Assembly (NCBI RefSeq): GCF_013184075.1
Contig: NZ_JABEQQ010000001.1
Location: forward strand, 1 to 64,000
Direction of reading: 5' to 3'
DNA length: 64,000 nucleotides
Origin: Lentilactobacillus kribbianus
GTDB taxonomy: Bacteria > Bacillota > Bacilli > Lactobacillales > Lactobacillaceae
Position numbers and translations under genes: made by a program. Positions 9,367 through 18,343 of this stretch are shown here, one piece after another. Below the pieces are notes generated by a model. It was not told the origin of the DNA and searched no databases. It saw nothing but the letters and a program-made list of their open reading frames with translations. Each line of letters starts with the position of its first letter. The first letter of the stretch is position 1.

Positions 9367-9651
9367 TTAATTAGATGGATAACGGACATTTAAACGATTA
9401 ATATTATCATCGGCAACTTCATTAAGCGGAATATCAGCCCATTCAGCAACTTGAGATAAATACCACAAAACATCGCCCAACTCTTTAGTTAATTGATCTC
9501 GGTCCAACTTGTCGCCTTCAAACGTATAACGGCGAACTAAATTAGCAACCTCACCAGCTTCACAACTTAAGCCTAAGGCACAGTTAGTTAAAACTTGTTC
9601 TTCACCCATTAAAGTTCGATTAGCAGCCTTTTGATACTTGTTTAAGTCCAT
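9367..9651 (-). CDS. MazG-like nucleotide pyrophosphohydrolase
   Basis: Small all-alpha NTP pyrophosphatase of the MazG/dUTPase superfamily, 94 residues. The metal-binding residues are visible in CEAGEVANLVRR and in KELGDVLWYLSQVAEW. Such single-domain enzymes hydrolyse (deoxy)nucleoside triphosphates to monophosphates and are thought to clean the nucleotide pool; the preferred substrate cannot be read from sequence. Its ATG shares one base with the engB stop (TAATG), so it is translationally coupled to engB. Confidence 0.85.
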   Translation of the reverse strand: MDLNKYQKAANRTLMGEEQVLTNCALGLSCEAGEVANLVRRYTFEGDKLDRDQLTKELGDVLWYLSQVAEWADIPLNEVADDNINRLNVRYPSN

Positions 9652-10232
9652 TATCTTATCCTTTCTTCAATCCAATGCCAAACATCATCTTTACCAGCTT
9701 TAGTTTCTGATGAAAATAAAACTAATGAATTATCATCAATGTCTAAAGCTTCTTTAATCACTTTAGCTTGATGGCTCCACTTACTTTTAGCAATTTTATC
9801 CATCTTGGTAGCTACTACTAACATATCAATATCATAATATTTTAGCCATTCGTGCATCGCAATATCATCTTCCGTGGGTTTATGCCGTCCATCCACTAGA
9901 GTAATCACACCTTTAAGTTGATCACGACTACTCAAATAGGTTTCGATCATTTTGCCCCATTTTTCACGTTCTGCTCTAGAAACCTTTGCATATCCATAAC
10001 CAGGTACATCTACAAAATAGAGCTGATCTTCAATTTTATAAAAATTAAGTGTTTGGGTTTTACCAGGCTGACTAGACGTTCTAGCAAAACTACGTCGATT
10101 AATCAAAGTATTCGTTAGTGATGACTTACCAACATTTGAACGACCAACCAGAGCAATTTCAGGTAAATTGCCGGTGGGATACTGTTTAGGAGCAACAGCG
10201 CTTATAGTTAATTCTACGTTATGAACGTCCAC
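9651..10232 (-). CDS. engB: Ribosome biogenesis GTPase EngB/YsxC
   Basis: Essential GTPase needed for 50S subunit maturation. 193 residues, usual length. The G motifs are GRSNVGKSS (about 30-38), DVPGYG, TKMDK and a C-terminal SS(E/A)-type G5. The start is GTG 10232, placed by AAAAGGTGA just upstream. It follows clpX after a terminator, the common clpX-engB order in Firmicutes, and is coupled to the MazG-like gene downstream. Confidence 0.96.
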   Translation of the reverse strand: MDVHNVELTISAVAPKQYPTGNLPEIALVGRSNVGKSSLTNTLINRRSFARTSSQPGKTQTLNFYKIEDQLYFVDVPGYGYAKVSRAEREKWGKMIETYLSSRDQLKGVITLVDGRHKPTEDDIAMHEWLKYYDIDMLVVATKMDKIAKSKWSHQAKVIKEALDIDDNSLVLFSSETKAGKDDVWHWIEERIR

Positions 10233-10267
10233 TTTATCACCTTTTCTTTCATTTATAATACTAAATT

Positions 10268-10276
10268 ACTATACCA
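10268..10276 (-). promoter_or_regulatory. Extended -10 promoter of engB
   Basis: On the minus strand the string TATGGTATAGT contains a TGG extension and a -10 box TATAGT (10268-10273). No convincing -35 is present. It lies between the clpX terminator and engB. The same TATGGTA string is found before rnjB and rpoY. Confidence 0.55.
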
Positions 10277-10286
10277 TATTCAGGAA

Positions 10287-10331
10287 CCAAAAAAGAAGCC
10301 AATTAACCAATTACTTGATTAATCAGCTTCT
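10287..10331 (-). terminator. Terminator after clpX
   Basis: A 13-base stem beginning AGAAGC (10294-10306 with 10319-10331), containing two G-T pairs on the minus strand, is followed by TTTTTT. It lies just past the clpX stop codon. Confidence 0.8.
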
Positions 10332-10337
10332 TACATA

Positions 10338-11585
10338 TTAATCTTTTTTCATGACTAGTTCTGGATCCGTTTGATCAGTTACTGTTTGTGGGGTAATAAT
10401 AACCTTTTCCACATCACTGCGGCTAGGTAAATCAAACATAATATCTCGCATAACATCTTCAATGATCGAACGTAATCCCCGGGCACCAGTTTTACGAGCA
10501 ATGGCCAATTTAGCCATTTCAGTTAGTGCATCCGGTTCAAACTCTAGTTGCACACCATCCAATGATAGTAATTTAGTATATTGCTTAACAAGAGCATTTT
10601 TAGGTTCCGTTAAAATTCTTACCAAATCAGCTTCAGTTAACTTATCTAAAGCCGTTAAAATTGGTAAACGACCGATAAATTCTGGAATTAAACCAAACTG
10701 AAGCAAATCTTCTGGTACTACTGATTGCATGATACTATCGTCATCCAAATCAGAGGTAGTATTAGAATCAGTGCCAAAACCGATTGTCTTGTCACCTAAT
10801 CGATTTTTTACAATTCCTTCAATACCATCAAAGGCCCCACCAACGATAAATAAAATATTGGTGGTATCAATTTGAATTAATTCCTGTTGGGGATGCTTTC
10901 TTCCGCCCTGTGGTGGCACGCTGGCAACTGTTCCTTCTAGGATTTTCAGTAACGCCTGTTGAACGCCTTCACCAGAAACATCTCTAGTAATAGAAACGTT
11001 TTCTGCTTTTTTGGCGATTTTATCGATTTCGTCGATATACACAATTCCCTTTTGTGCACGTTCAACATCAAAATCAGCACTTTGAAGAAGTTTCAACAAA
11101 ATATTTTCGACATCTTCACCAACATATCCAGCTTCAGTTAAGGTAGTAGCATCCGCAATGGCAAATGGTACGTTTAAAATCTTTGCAAGTGTTTGAGCCA
11201 AATACGTTTTACCAGAACCCGTAGGTCCAATCAAAGCGATATTACTCTTTTGTAACTCGACGTCACCATCTGCTTGCTCTGACATTTCGTTGACTCGTTT
11301 GTAGTGATTGTAAACAGCCACGGCTAAAGTTCTTTTAGCATTATTTTGACCAATAACAAATTGATCTAATTCTGCCAAAATTTCAGCTGGTGTTGGCACT
11401 ACTAATGGAGCAACACTGTCTTTTCGTTCGTCAACTAATTCTTCATCAATAATTTCTTTGCAGAGATCGATACATTCATTACAAATATAGACCCCCGGTC
11501 CTGCAACAATTTTTTTAACTTGGTCCTGTGTTTTACCACAGAACGAACAAGTGATTGGACCATTCGTTTCATTATCTTCAAACAC
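10338..11585 (-). CDS. clpX: ATP-dependent Clp protease ATP-binding subunit ClpX
   Basis: AAA+ unfoldase that feeds substrates to ClpP. 415 residues from GTG 11585. I prefer this start because the bases GGAGG, eight bases upstream, form a perfect ribosome binding site; the in-frame ATG at 11600 contains that site within its own codons and would have no signal. The zinc-binding domain has Cys13, Cys16, Cys35 and Cys38. The Walker A motif GPTGSGKT, Walker B VYIDEIDK and the [10 protein letters not shown] sensor-2 region follow. It lies between tig and engB as in many lactobacilli. Confidence 0.96.
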   Translation of the reverse strand: MFEDNETNGPITCSFCGKTQDQVKKIVAGPGVYICNECIDLCKEIIDEELVDERKDSVAPLVVPTPAEILAELDQFVIGQNNAKRTLAVAVYNHYKRVNEMSEQADGDVELQKSNIALIGPTGSGKTYLAQTLAKILNVPFAIADATTLTEAGYVGEDVENILLKLLQSADFDVERAQKGIVYIDEIDKIAKKAENVSITRDVSGEGVQQALLKILEGTVASVPPQGGRKHPQQELIQIDTTNILFIVGGAFDGIEGIVKNRLGDKTIGFGTDSNTTSDLDDDSIMQSVVPEDLLQFGLIPEFIGRLPILTALDKLTEADLVRILTEPKNALVKQYTKLLSLDGVQLEFEPDALTEMAKLAIARKTGARGLRSIIEDVMRDIMFDLPSRSDVEKVIITPQTVTDQTDPELVMKKD

Positions 11586-11691
11586 TTGGTTTTCCTCCAT
11601 CTTTAAAAATCAGCATTAAACGCGATCTGCTTAATTGACTAGAGGTAACTCTATCACATTCGGAAACAAAAGCAACTATTAGGCTTAATCG

Positions 11692-11724
11692 CAAAAAGAT
11701 CCGTTAATAATAACGGATCTTTTT
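11692..11724 (-). terminator. Terminator after tig
   Basis: A perfect stem AAAAAGATCCGTTA / TAACGGATCTTTTT with a four-base loop and T run on the minus strand, 15 bases past the tig stop codon. Confidence 0.87.
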
Positions 11725-11738
11725 GGAAAAATTAAAAA

Positions 11739-13052
11739 TTACTTCTTGTCAGAGTCTTCTTTTGCCTTAGCATCTTGTTTTGCTGAATCATCAATAATAT
11801 CAAGAGCCTTCTTAATAGCAATATCATGTTTCAACATGTCATCAGTTAAAGCATTGCGAATGGCAGTTTCTTCCATACCGTATTCTTGAGCAAGACCTTT
11901 AACTTCTTCAGCAACATCATCTTCTGAAGGTTCGATCTTTTCTGCTTCAACGATTGCTTCCAAAACAAGGTTAGTCTTAACTCGACGTTCTGCACCATCA
12001 ACAAATTGCTTCTTCAAATCTTCTTCTGAAGTACCAGTTAATTGGTAGTACATGTCAGCATTGATCCCTTGTTGTTGCATACCGGCAAGGTATTGATCCA
12101 TTTGACGTTGAACATCATCATCAAGCATTGCTTGTGGAATGTCTTTAACTTCGGCATTGTCGACTGCTTGAGTCAAGGCAGCATCTTCGATGGCATCATG
12201 AGCAGCGGCCTTTTTGTCTTCTTTAAGTTGTTCTTTGATTTTATCTTTTAATTCGTCAAGAGTGTCAACATCTTCATCAACATCCTTAGCGAAATCATCA
12301 TCTAATTCTGGTAATTCTTTAGATTTAACTTCGTGGATTTGTACCTTGAAAGTAGCATCCTTACCAGCTAATTCCTTAGCTTGATAATCTTCTGGGAATG
12401 TAACCTTAACATCTACATCATCACCAGCTTTATGACCAACTAATTGATCTTCAAAACCAGGAATGAATGAACCAGAACCTAATTCAAGTGAGTAGTTATC
12501 AGCTTTACCACCGTCAAATTGATCACCATCAACGTAGCCATCAAAATCGATAACTACAGTGTCGCCATTTTCAGCAGCTTTGTCTTCTTTAAGAACTAAT
12601 TCAGCTTGTTGTTCACGTTTCTTATCTAATTCAGCTTCAATATCTTTTTGGTAAACACGGGTATTTTGTTTTGGTACACTAAGACCCTTGTAATCACCAA
12701 GTTTGACTTCCGGTTTAACAGAAACAACTGCTTTGATTACCCATGGGTGATCTTTAGCCATTGATTCAACGTTAATTTCTGGTTGATCAACTGGTTCAAT
12801 TGCAGCTTCTTGAATGGCACTTGAGTATGCTTCTGGAAGCAAGATGTTTAAAGCATCTTGATATAATGATTCTTCACCGTACATTTTGTTAAATACAGCT
12901 CGTGAAACTTTTCCTTTACGGAAACCTGGTACGTTAATATTCTTCTTTTGACGATTAAAGGCTTGATCTAGCCCTTCGTTAATTTTATCGGTACTGATTT
13001 CAAAAGTTAATTCTCCATCATTAGTACCTTTTTTTTCCCATTTTACAGACAT
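11739..13052 (-). CDS. tig: Trigger factor
   Basis: Ribosome-bound chaperone and peptidyl-prolyl isomerase that meets nascent chains at the exit tunnel. 437 residues. The N-terminal ribosome-binding domain carries the signature [10 protein letters not shown] (about 43-52). The FKBP domain is in the middle ([13 protein letters not shown], then [11 protein letters not shown]), followed by a long helical C-terminal domain with an acidic, lysine-rich tail. ATG 13052 follows CGGAGGG. It is separated from tuf by that gene's terminator. Confidence 0.97.
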   Translation of the reverse strand: MSVKWEKKGTNDGELTFEISTDKINEGLDQAFNRQKKNINVPGFRKGKVSRAVFNKMYGEESLYQDALNILLPEAYSSAIQEAAIEPVDQPEINVESMAKDHPWVIKAVVSVKPEVKLGDYKGLSVPKQNTRVYQKDIEAELDKKREQQAELVLKEDKAAENGDTVVIDFDGYVDGDQFDGGKADNYSLELGSGSFIPGFEDQLVGHKAGDDVDVKVTFPEDYQAKELAGKDATFKVQIHEVKSKELPELDDDFAKDVDEDVDTLDELKDKIKEQLKEDKKAAAHDAIEDAALTQAVDNAEVKDIPQAMLDDDVQRQMDQYLAGMQQQGINADMYYQLTGTSEEDLKKQFVDGAERRVKTNLVLEAIVEAEKIEPSEDDVAEEVKGLAQEYGMEETAIRNALTDDMLKHDIAIKKALDIIDDSAKQDAKAKEDSDKK

Positions 13053-13181
13053 TTTGTTCCCTCCGAGACGAAAAGATTATTTTGTACAATACTTGATTGC
13101 ATAACAGTATTAGTTTAACGTAACCAGCGGTAAAAGTAAAATAATTATCAACTTTTCCGTTAAAAAAGCCCGTTTTACCAT

Positions 13182-13216
13182 AAAAAAAAGAAGCAAGCCT
13201 TTAAGCCTGCTTCTTT
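13182..13216 (-). terminator. Terminator after tuf
   Basis: Stem AAGAAGCAGGC / GCTTGCTTCTT (one G-T pair) followed by a long T run on the minus strand, shortly after the tuf stop codon. Confidence 0.87.
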
Positions 13217-13233
13217 TTAAAGAGTATTTAAAA

Positions 13234-14421
13234 TTAGTCGTCGATTTCGCTAACGATACCGGCACCAACAGTGTGACCACCTTCACGGATAGTGAACTTA
13301 GTACCCTTTTCAATGGCAACTGGTTTTGATAATTCAACGTTAAATGTAACGTTATCACCAGGCATAACCATTTCAACACCTTCTGGCAATTCAATCACAC
13401 CAGTAACATCGGTAGTGTGGAAGTAGAATTGTGGACGGTAGTTTGAGAAGAATGGAGTATGACGTCCACCTTCTTCTTTGCTCAAGATATAAACTTGACC
13501 AGAGAATTTTTCGTGAGTTTGAATTGAACCTGGTGCAGCAAGAACTTGACCACGAACAACTTGATCACGATCAACACCACGAAGAAGTACACCAACGTTA
13601 TCGCCGGCTTGACCTTCGTCAAGTGTTTTACGGAACATTTCCAAACCAGTAACAGTAGTCTTAGTTGTGTCTTCAACAAGACCAACGATTTCTACTTCGT
13701 CACCGACTTTAACAACACCACGTTCGATACGACCAGATGCAACAGTACCACGACCAGTGATAGTGAAGACATCTTCAACAGGCATCATGAATGGCTTGCT
13801 GTCATCACGTTCTGGAGTTGGGATGTATTCATCAACAATATCCATCAAGTGAAGGATAACTTCTTCTTGTTCCTTGTCGCCTTCAAGAGCCTTGAGAGCT
13901 GAACCACGAACAACAGGAATATCATCTCCAGGATAATCGTATTCTGAAAGTAATTCACGAACTTCCATTTCAACCAAGTCAGTCAATTCATCATCATCAA
14001 CTAAATCAGTCTTGTTCAAGAATACAACAATGTAGTCAACACCAACTTGGTGAGCAAGAAGGATATGTTCACGAGTTTGTGGCATAGGACCATCAGTTGC
14101 GGCAACAACCAAGATAGCACCGTCCATTTGAGCAGCACCAGTGATCATGTTCTTGATGTAATCAGCATGTCCTGGGGCATCGATATGAGCGTAGTGACGG
14201 TTTTCAGTTTCGTATTCAACGTGGGCAGTGTTGATAGTAATACCACGTTCACGTTCTTCTGGGGCTGCATCGATATCTGCATAATCTTCAGCTTTAGCTA
14301 AACCTTTGTCAGATAAAACTTTAGTGATTGCAGCAGTTAAAGTAGTCTTCCCATGATCGATATGGCCAATAGTACCAATGTTTACATGGGGTTTTGTTCT
14401 TTCATAATGTTCTTTTGCCAT
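13234..14421 (-). CDS. tuf: Elongation factor Tu
   Basis: GTPase that delivers aminoacyl-tRNA to the ribosome. 395 residues. G1 GHIDHGKT is at residues 19-26; DAPGH and NKTD follow, and domains II and III are complete. ATG 14421 follows AGGAGG. Two promoters, a palindrome and a terminator make it a single-gene, highly expressed unit. Its codon choice is strongly biased, as shown by repeated use of GTT, GAA and CGT-type codons. Many antisense open frames over this gene come from that bias and are not real. Confidence 0.99.
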   Translation of the reverse strand: MAKEHYERTKPHVNIGTIGHIDHGKTTLTAAITKVLSDKGLAKAEDYADIDAAPEERERGITINTAHVEYETENRHYAHIDAPGHADYIKNMITGAAQMDGAILVVAATDGPMPQTREHILLAHQVGVDYIVVFLNKTDLVDDDELTDLVEMEVRELLSEYDYPGDDIPVVRGSALKALEGDKEQEEVILHLMDIVDEYIPTPERDDSKPFMMPVEDVFTITGRGTVASGRIERGVVKVGDEVEIVGLVEDTTKTTVTGLEMFRKTLDEGQAGDNVGVLLRGVDRDQVVRGQVLAAPGSIQTHEKFSGQVYILSKEEGGRHTPFFSNYRPQFYFHTTDVTGVIELPEGVEMVMPGDNVTFNVELSKPVAIEKGTKFTIREGGHTVGAGIVSEIDD

Positions 14422-14483
14422 TAATGAAACCTCCTGTTATTTTCAAGAATTACACCAATTGACTCGATGCATTTCTATTTAAG

Positions 14484-14512
14484 ATTATACTACATCTTCT
14501 CAAAAAGACCAA
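14484..14512 (-). promoter_or_regulatory. Proximal promoter of tuf
   Basis: On the minus strand a consensus -10 box TATAAT (14484-14489) lies 17 bases from a weak -35 box TTGGTC (14507-14512). Confidence 0.65.
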
Positions 14513-14518
14513 ACGAAA

Positions 14519-14533
14519 GACTAAACGTTAGTC
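14519..14533. promoter_or_regulatory. Palindrome between the two tuf promoters
   Basis: A perfect dyad, GACTAA-ACG-TTAGTC, lies between the two promoters and just upstream of the proximal -35 box. It could be an operator or a small hairpin in the longer transcript. No known operator is recognised. Confidence 0.4.
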
Positions 14534-14558
14534 GTTTCCATTCGAAGAATTCCTACAT

Positions 14559-14587
14559 ATTATATTCAATATAAATGGGTTTGTAAA
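14559..14587 (-). promoter_or_regulatory. Distal promoter of tuf
   Basis: On the minus strand a -35 box TTTACA (14582-14587) and a consensus -10 box TATAAT (14559-14564) are spaced by 17 bases. This is the stronger of the two tuf promoters by sequence. Confidence 0.8.
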
Positions 14588-14624
14588 CAATTTATTGAAT
14601 ATTTCCTTATATTATTTTTAATCA

Positions 14625-15560
14625 TTAAAGATCATTAGTTATTACTTGATCTAATTTTTTAATTAGTGGAAGCATATCAGCACCGCCATCTACTTCAGCA
14701 ATAACGTCTTGATCATCCATCCCATTCAAATGAGACAGTAAAACATGAGCAAATTTAATTGGGTTATCTATTTTTTTATCAATAAATGGATACAAGTAAA
14801 CAGCGTACATCATAATGGTTTGTTGTAGCATTTGTAATTGAATAGGATCTTGATTACCGACTGCATTATAAACTTCTTTAAAAATAGTATTAACTGTATC
14901 GGTAACTGGATTAGGTGGCAATTCTCCCAAATTTAATTCATAACTACGATTATAAAGATCTTGGAAGTGAATTATCTCAGTTTCCCCAATTCCCTTTAAA
15001 GTCATTAACAATTCCGTTTTAATTAATTTTATAACGTCCGGATCTTGAAGTACTAATTTAGCACTGGTGACATAGCTATCCAAAGGCAAGCTATTAGCTT
15101 TTACCAACTCACCTGGTTGTAACTCGTGCTTTTTACCACCTAAATGAGCAAATGCTTTAGCAGTTTTAGCGATAGTATCAGCATGGCTAATAGTGTAATC
15201 AGCTTCCCGTTGGGTTAATTGATGCCAAACTTGAGTCATCTCTTCTCTAGGATCAATCAAATACAAAATTTTCCTAGCAGAAATAAAATCATCTCTATCT
15301 TGAGCTGCCTTTACCAAATCAACTGTCATTGCCTCATTTTGTTGATATTGCTCTGGATAATCTGACAAATATGAAATAACTGCTAAATAGTCTCCCGTTT
15401 CGGAAGCAGCGTGAACTAATAATCGATTAACCTCTTTGTTGGGATAATCTTCATAAAGTTCTGCGGCCATTTTTTGAGCTAATTCCGGTTCATTAGTTTT
15501 AATATTTTCCTGAATACGATCCAGTTTTTCGTAATATTTGTTGTTATATTTCATTACCAT
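14625..15560 (-). CDS. TPR-repeat protein
   Basis: A soluble helical-repeat protein of about 311 residues, with helices spaced as in tetratricopeptide repeats over the first half (for example ELAQKMAAELYEDYPN, then EVNRLLVHAASETGDY). No enzyme motif or signal peptide is visible. ATG 15560 follows GTGGG at seven bases; an upstream in-frame GTG at 15572 is less likely. It lies between rnjB and tuf, a position conserved in lactobacilli as far as I recall. The function is unknown; TPR proteins usually hold partners together. Confidence 0.8.
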   Translation of the reverse strand: MVMKYNNKYYEKLDRIQENIKTNEPELAQKMAAELYEDYPNKEVNRLLVHAASETGDYLAVISYLSDYPEQYQQNEAMTVDLVKAAQDRDDFISARKILYLIDPREEMTQVWHQLTQREADYTISHADTIAKTAKAFAHLGGKKHELQPGELVKANSLPLDSYVTSAKLVLQDPDVIKLIKTELLMTLKGIGETEIIHFQDLYNRSYELNLGELPPNPVTDTVNTIFKEVYNAVGNQDPIQLQMLQQTIMMYAVYLYPFIDKKIDNPIKFAHVLLSHLNGMDDQDVIAEVDGGADMLPLIKKLDQVITNDL

Positions 15561-15576
15561 TAAATTACCCACTTTT

Positions 15577-15610
15577 TTAAAAACGGGCTCTTCATTTTTG
15601 AAGGGCCCGT
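15577..15610 (-). terminator. Terminator after rnjB
   Basis: Stem ACGGGCCCTTCA / TGAAGAGCCCGT with an AAAA loop and a TTTT tail on the minus strand. It lies between the rnjB stop and the TPR gene start, so the TPR gene may depend on read-through or on its own weak promoter. Confidence 0.8.
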
Positions 15611-15615
15611 GATCA

Positions 15616-17349
15616 TTAATTTTTAGCCGGCTTATTTGCCTTAGCTTTATTGTTTTTTCGTTTTGGTGAACGCTTATGATGCTGATTAACTTCCATAATA
15701 ACTGGCAGAATTACCGGACGACGCTTAGTTTGTTCATATAGATAATCGCTTAAACTATCACGAACATCTTGCTTTAAGTCGCCCCAATCAAATTCTTTGT
15801 TATTTAAATTATCAGTTACTGCTTTTTCAATAATATCTGATGCTTCCATCATCAGATCCTTGTTAGCTTTAACGTACACAAATCCTCGAGAAGTTAATTT
15901 GGGTTTGGCAATAATTTTTTTCTTCTTACGATCAATCGTAATCACCGCAACAAAGATGCCATCTTCAGAAAGGACCTTACGATCACGAAGAACGATATTA
16001 CCAATATCGCCAACTCCAATTCCATCAATCATGGTATCAGATGCTGGTGCACTGCCAGAAACGTTCATATTATCATCGTTAATAGAAATGATGTCTCCCT
16101 TAGCAGGAATATAAACTTGTTCTGTCGTAAGGCCTACTTGATATGCCAAATTAGCATGTGCATCTAGTAAACGATATTCACCTTGAACCGGAATTAAATA
16201 TTTAGGCTTTAATAGGTTCATTAATAATTGTAAGTCGCTTTGACTAGCATCTCCAGAAGAATTCATTTCGTCAGCAATCATTCGTACCTCTGCCCCTACT
16301 CGATAAATAATATCTCGAGTTTTAGCCACATTAGTTTCCATTGCTGTAGAAGGTGTTGTGGTGATAAAGACTAAATCATTTTCTTCAATATTGATATCAG
16401 CCTGTTCTTTGTTAGCCATTCGTTGTAAAGCTTTAATTGGTTCACCCATTTTACCGGTTTGAACAATTACAATTTTATCATGATCCATTTTCTTGAGTTC
16501 TTGTTTGGATTCAATCAAAAGATCTTCAGCAGGTAATGTTAGTGCGCCTAATCGAATAGAAGTACGCACAATTTTTTCTAAATCATGGCCAGCCAAGAAT
16601 ACTTTTCGATCAGTTTTAGCTGCTGCATCAAATACTTCTTGCATACGAGCAATATTAGATGCAACACTAGCCACGATGATACGACTATGATGATACTTGA
16701 AGGTATCGTAAATGTATTCACCAATCGTCTTTTCAGTAACACTTGGGGCCGTATTTTCGGCATTGCTAGAATCGCTTAAAAGAACTAAGACTCCCTCATC
16801 CCCCAACTTAGTAAGAGCAGAGTAATCTGTTTGATATGCTGGTAAGGCAGTTTGATCAAACTTAAAGTCTCCAGTATAAACAATTGCGCCATCAGCAGTA
16901 TGAATAGCAATTCCCATCGAACCCGGAATCAAATGGGTCGTTTTGAAGAAGGTTACGCTAACATCATCAAAATCAATTTCACTTTGATCACTAATTTCGT
17001 GGAAATCATCATAATCAGCCACTTCACTACTATCAGCCACACTGATTTTGGCCAATTCAATCGTCATTTCAGAACCAAATACTGGAACATTAAATTCACT
17101 TAAAAAGTATGGTAAGGCTCCAATAGCATCAGCATGACCGTGGGTTAGAAATACCCCCACAATGCGATCTTTGTTTTCTTTTAAATAAGCAAAGTCGGGA
17201 ATAACAACGTCAATTCCCAGTAGTTCATTTTCAGGATATTTTAAGCCGCAATCTAAGATATAGATACTGCCATTAATATCTGCAGCGTACATGTTCATTC
17301 CGTTTTCACGGACGCCACCTAAAGTAATTAATTTAATTTCGTCTTTCAT
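15616..17349 (-). CDS. rnjB: Ribonuclease J2
   Basis: Beta-CASP metallo-beta-lactamase-fold RNase that works as partner of RNase J1 in mRNA decay and rRNA processing. 577 residues. The zinc motif, normally HGHEDH, reads HGHADA here (about residues 70-75): the second histidine and the glutamate are lost, as known for RNase J2 paralogues with weak or no catalysis. The J1 gene, with an intact motif, is elsewhere in the window. A basic C-terminal tail of about 25 residues (KRSPKRKNNKAK) may bind RNA. ATG 17349 follows GAGGTGA. Confidence 0.94.
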   Translation of the reverse strand: MKDEIKLITLGGVRENGMNMYAADINGSIYILDCGLKYPENELLGIDVVIPDFAYLKENKDRIVGVFLTHGHADAIGALPYFLSEFNVPVFGSEMTIELAKISVADSSEVADYDDFHEISDQSEIDFDDVSVTFFKTTHLIPGSMGIAIHTADGAIVYTGDFKFDQTALPAYQTDYSALTKLGDEGVLVLLSDSSNAENTAPSVTEKTIGEYIYDTFKYHHSRIIVASVASNIARMQEVFDAAAKTDRKVFLAGHDLEKIVRTSIRLGALTLPAEDLLIESKQELKKMDHDKIVIVQTGKMGEPIKALQRMANKEQADINIEENDLVFITTTPSTAMETNVAKTRDIIYRVGAEVRMIADEMNSSGDASQSDLQLLMNLLKPKYLIPVQGEYRLLDAHANLAYQVGLTTEQVYIPAKGDIISINDDNMNVSGSAPASDTMIDGIGVGDIGNIVLRDRKVLSEDGIFVAVITIDRKKKKIIAKPKLTSRGFVYVKANKDLMMEASDIIEKAVTDNLNNKEFDWGDLKQDVRDSLSDYLYEQTKRRPVILPVIMEVNQHHKRSPKRKNNKAKANKPAKN

Positions 17350-17401
17350 GATTCACCTCAAAAAATGGTTTTCTTTTTTCCGATCATATTCAGCTCCTTA
17401 C

Positions 17402-17410
17402 AGTGTACCA
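17402..17410 (-). promoter_or_regulatory. Extended -10 promoter of rnjB
   Basis: On the minus strand the string TATGGTACACT gives a TGG extension plus a -10 box TACACT (17402-17407). The -35 match 17 bases upstream, TTCGAA, is weak. Confidence 0.5.
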
Positions 17411-17458
17411 TAGTTTGATTATTGTTCGAAAGTTTTCAACCAAATATCAGTGTAAAAT

Positions 17459-17492
17459 AAAAAAGAACTGACAAAATGTCAGTTCTTTTTTT
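17459..17492 (-). terminator. Terminator after rpsO
   Basis: Perfect stem AAAGAACTGACA / TGTCAGTTCTTT with a three-base loop and a long T run on the minus strand. Confidence 0.88.
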
Positions 17493-17499
17493 ATAAATA

Positions 17500-17769
17500 T
17501 TAACGACGAAGACCTAAGCTTTGGATAAGTTCACGGTAACGTTGAACGTCTTCACGACGTAAGTAAGCCAACAAGTTACGCCGGTGACCAATCTTCTTCA
17601 TCAATCCACGTTGTGAATGGAAATCTTTTTTATGAGTACGCATATGTTCGTTAATTTCGTTAATGTCTGCAGTCAAAACAGCGATTTGAACTTCTGCTGA
17701 ACCAGTATCGCCTTCGTGACGTGCATATTTTTTGATAATTTCATTTTTCTTTGTCTTTGTAAGAGCCAT
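17500..17769 (-). CDS. rpsO: 30S ribosomal protein S15
   Basis: Primary 16S-binding protein of the 30S platform. 89 residues, the standard length, with the family signature [12 protein letters not shown] near residues 62-73 and ending [12 protein letters not shown] 17769 follows AAGGTGG. It is a single-gene unit with its own promoter, a structured leader and a terminator. S15 genes in many bacteria are autoregulated through leader RNA structure, and the hairpin upstream makes this plausible here. Confidence 0.99.
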   Translation of the reverse strand: MALTKTKKNEIIKKYARHEGDTGSAEVQIAVLTADINEINEHMRTHKKDFHSQRGLMKKIGHRRNLLAYLRREDVQRYRELIQSLGLRR

Positions 17770-17862
17770 GATATAACCACCTTATTTTTTATTCTCCATT
17801 ACTGAGTCAGCGGTAGTGGTATAAACCGACAAACTAAGTAATGGGATGTGCACAACGGCACT
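17770..17862 (-). promoter_or_regulatory. Structured leader of rpsO (candidate S15 autoregulation)
   Basis: The predicted transcript has about 90 untranslated bases. A hairpin can form from CCATTACT (minus strand, 17844-17837) and AGTAATGG (17803-17796), enclosing 33 bases with a further CGG/CCG pairing inside. It ends 15-20 bases before the ribosome binding site. Firmicutes are known to carry several unrelated S15-binding leaders; whether this matches one of them needs a covariance search. Confidence 0.5.
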
Positions 17863-17868
17863 TTTATT

Positions 17869-17897
17869 ATTATAGCCAATTACTATTTAAAATACAA
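17869..17897 (-). promoter_or_regulatory. Promoter of rpsO
   Basis: On the minus strand a -35 box TTGTAT (17892-17897) and a consensus -10 box TATAAT (17869-17874) are spaced by 17 bases. It faces away from the rpsT promoter 30 bases to the right. Confidence 0.78.
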
Positions 17898-17927
17898 GAA
17901 CTAATTCAGGAGCCACCGGGATTTCTC

Positions 17928-17956
17928 TTGCAAACTATTCTTTCATTCTGTATAAT
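17928..17956 (+). promoter_or_regulatory. Promoter of rpsT
   Basis: A -35 box TTGCAA (17928-17933) and a consensus -10 box TATAAT (17951-17956) are spaced by 17 bases, about 45 bases before the ribosome binding site of rpsT. Confidence 0.82.
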
Positions 17957-18011
17957 AATGTTTGTTGAATTTTAATTTGTATTTGTAATACATCTTCGGG
18001 AGGTGAAATAA

Positions 18012-18266
18012 ATGCCAATCATCAAATCAGCCATTGAACGGGTTAAGACTAACGAAAAAGCAAACGCACGTAACACTGCCGAAATGAGCACTATGCGTAC
18101 TGCCATTAAGAAGTTTGAAAAAGCTGCTGATAATGGTGCCAGTGATGCTAACGAACTTTTCCGTGAAGCAGTTAGTGCCATTGATCACGCTAAATCAAAA
18201 GGATTAATCAAAACTAACAAAGCCAACCGTGATAAGTCACGTTTAAGCGCCAAGTTAGCTAAATAA
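18012..18266 (+). CDS. rpsT: 30S ribosomal protein S20
   Basis: Small, basic, helical protein that binds the 5' domain and helix 44 of 16S rRNA. 84 residues, the usual length. It begins [21 protein letters not shown] and ends with the basic segment [16 protein letters not shown] 18012 follows GGGAGGTGA. It is divergent from rpsO and convergent with holA, the rpsT-holA arrangement common in Firmicutes. Confidence 0.98.
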   Translation: MPIIKSAIERVKTNEKANARNTAEMSTMRTAIKKFEKAADNGASDANELFREAVSAIDHAKSKGLIKTNKANRDKSRLSAKLAK

Positions 18267-18274
18267 TAATGATG

Positions 18275-18302
18275 CAGTCGTTTTTAACGGCTGTTTTTAT
18301 TT
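18275..18302 (+). terminator. Terminator after rpsT
   Basis: Stem CAGTCGTT / AACGGCTG (one G-T pair) with a TTT loop, followed by TTTTTATTT, directly after rpsT. Confidence 0.78.
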
Positions 18303-18306
18303 GTCT

Positions 18307-18343
18307 AAAAAAGCACTGTTATCTGAGATAACGGTGCTTTTTT
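18307..18343. terminator. Terminator after holA (bidirectional)
   Basis: Stem AAAAAAGCACTGTTATC / GATAACGGTGCTTTTTT with a TGA loop. It overlaps the last bases of holA and ends the comEA-holA transcript; it may also back up the rpsT terminator. Confidence 0.85.

Noticed and set aside
9040-9389. Two minus-strand frames of 80-90 codons antisense to the 56-aa gene
   Set aside because: They cross the bidirectional terminator and one enters the MazG-like gene; the + strand gene has promoter, binding site and terminator, while these have none.
13431-14301. Several open frames on the opposite strand over tuf
   Set aside because: They mirror the biased codon use of tuf, have no ribosome binding sites, and overlap one of the most conserved proteins known.
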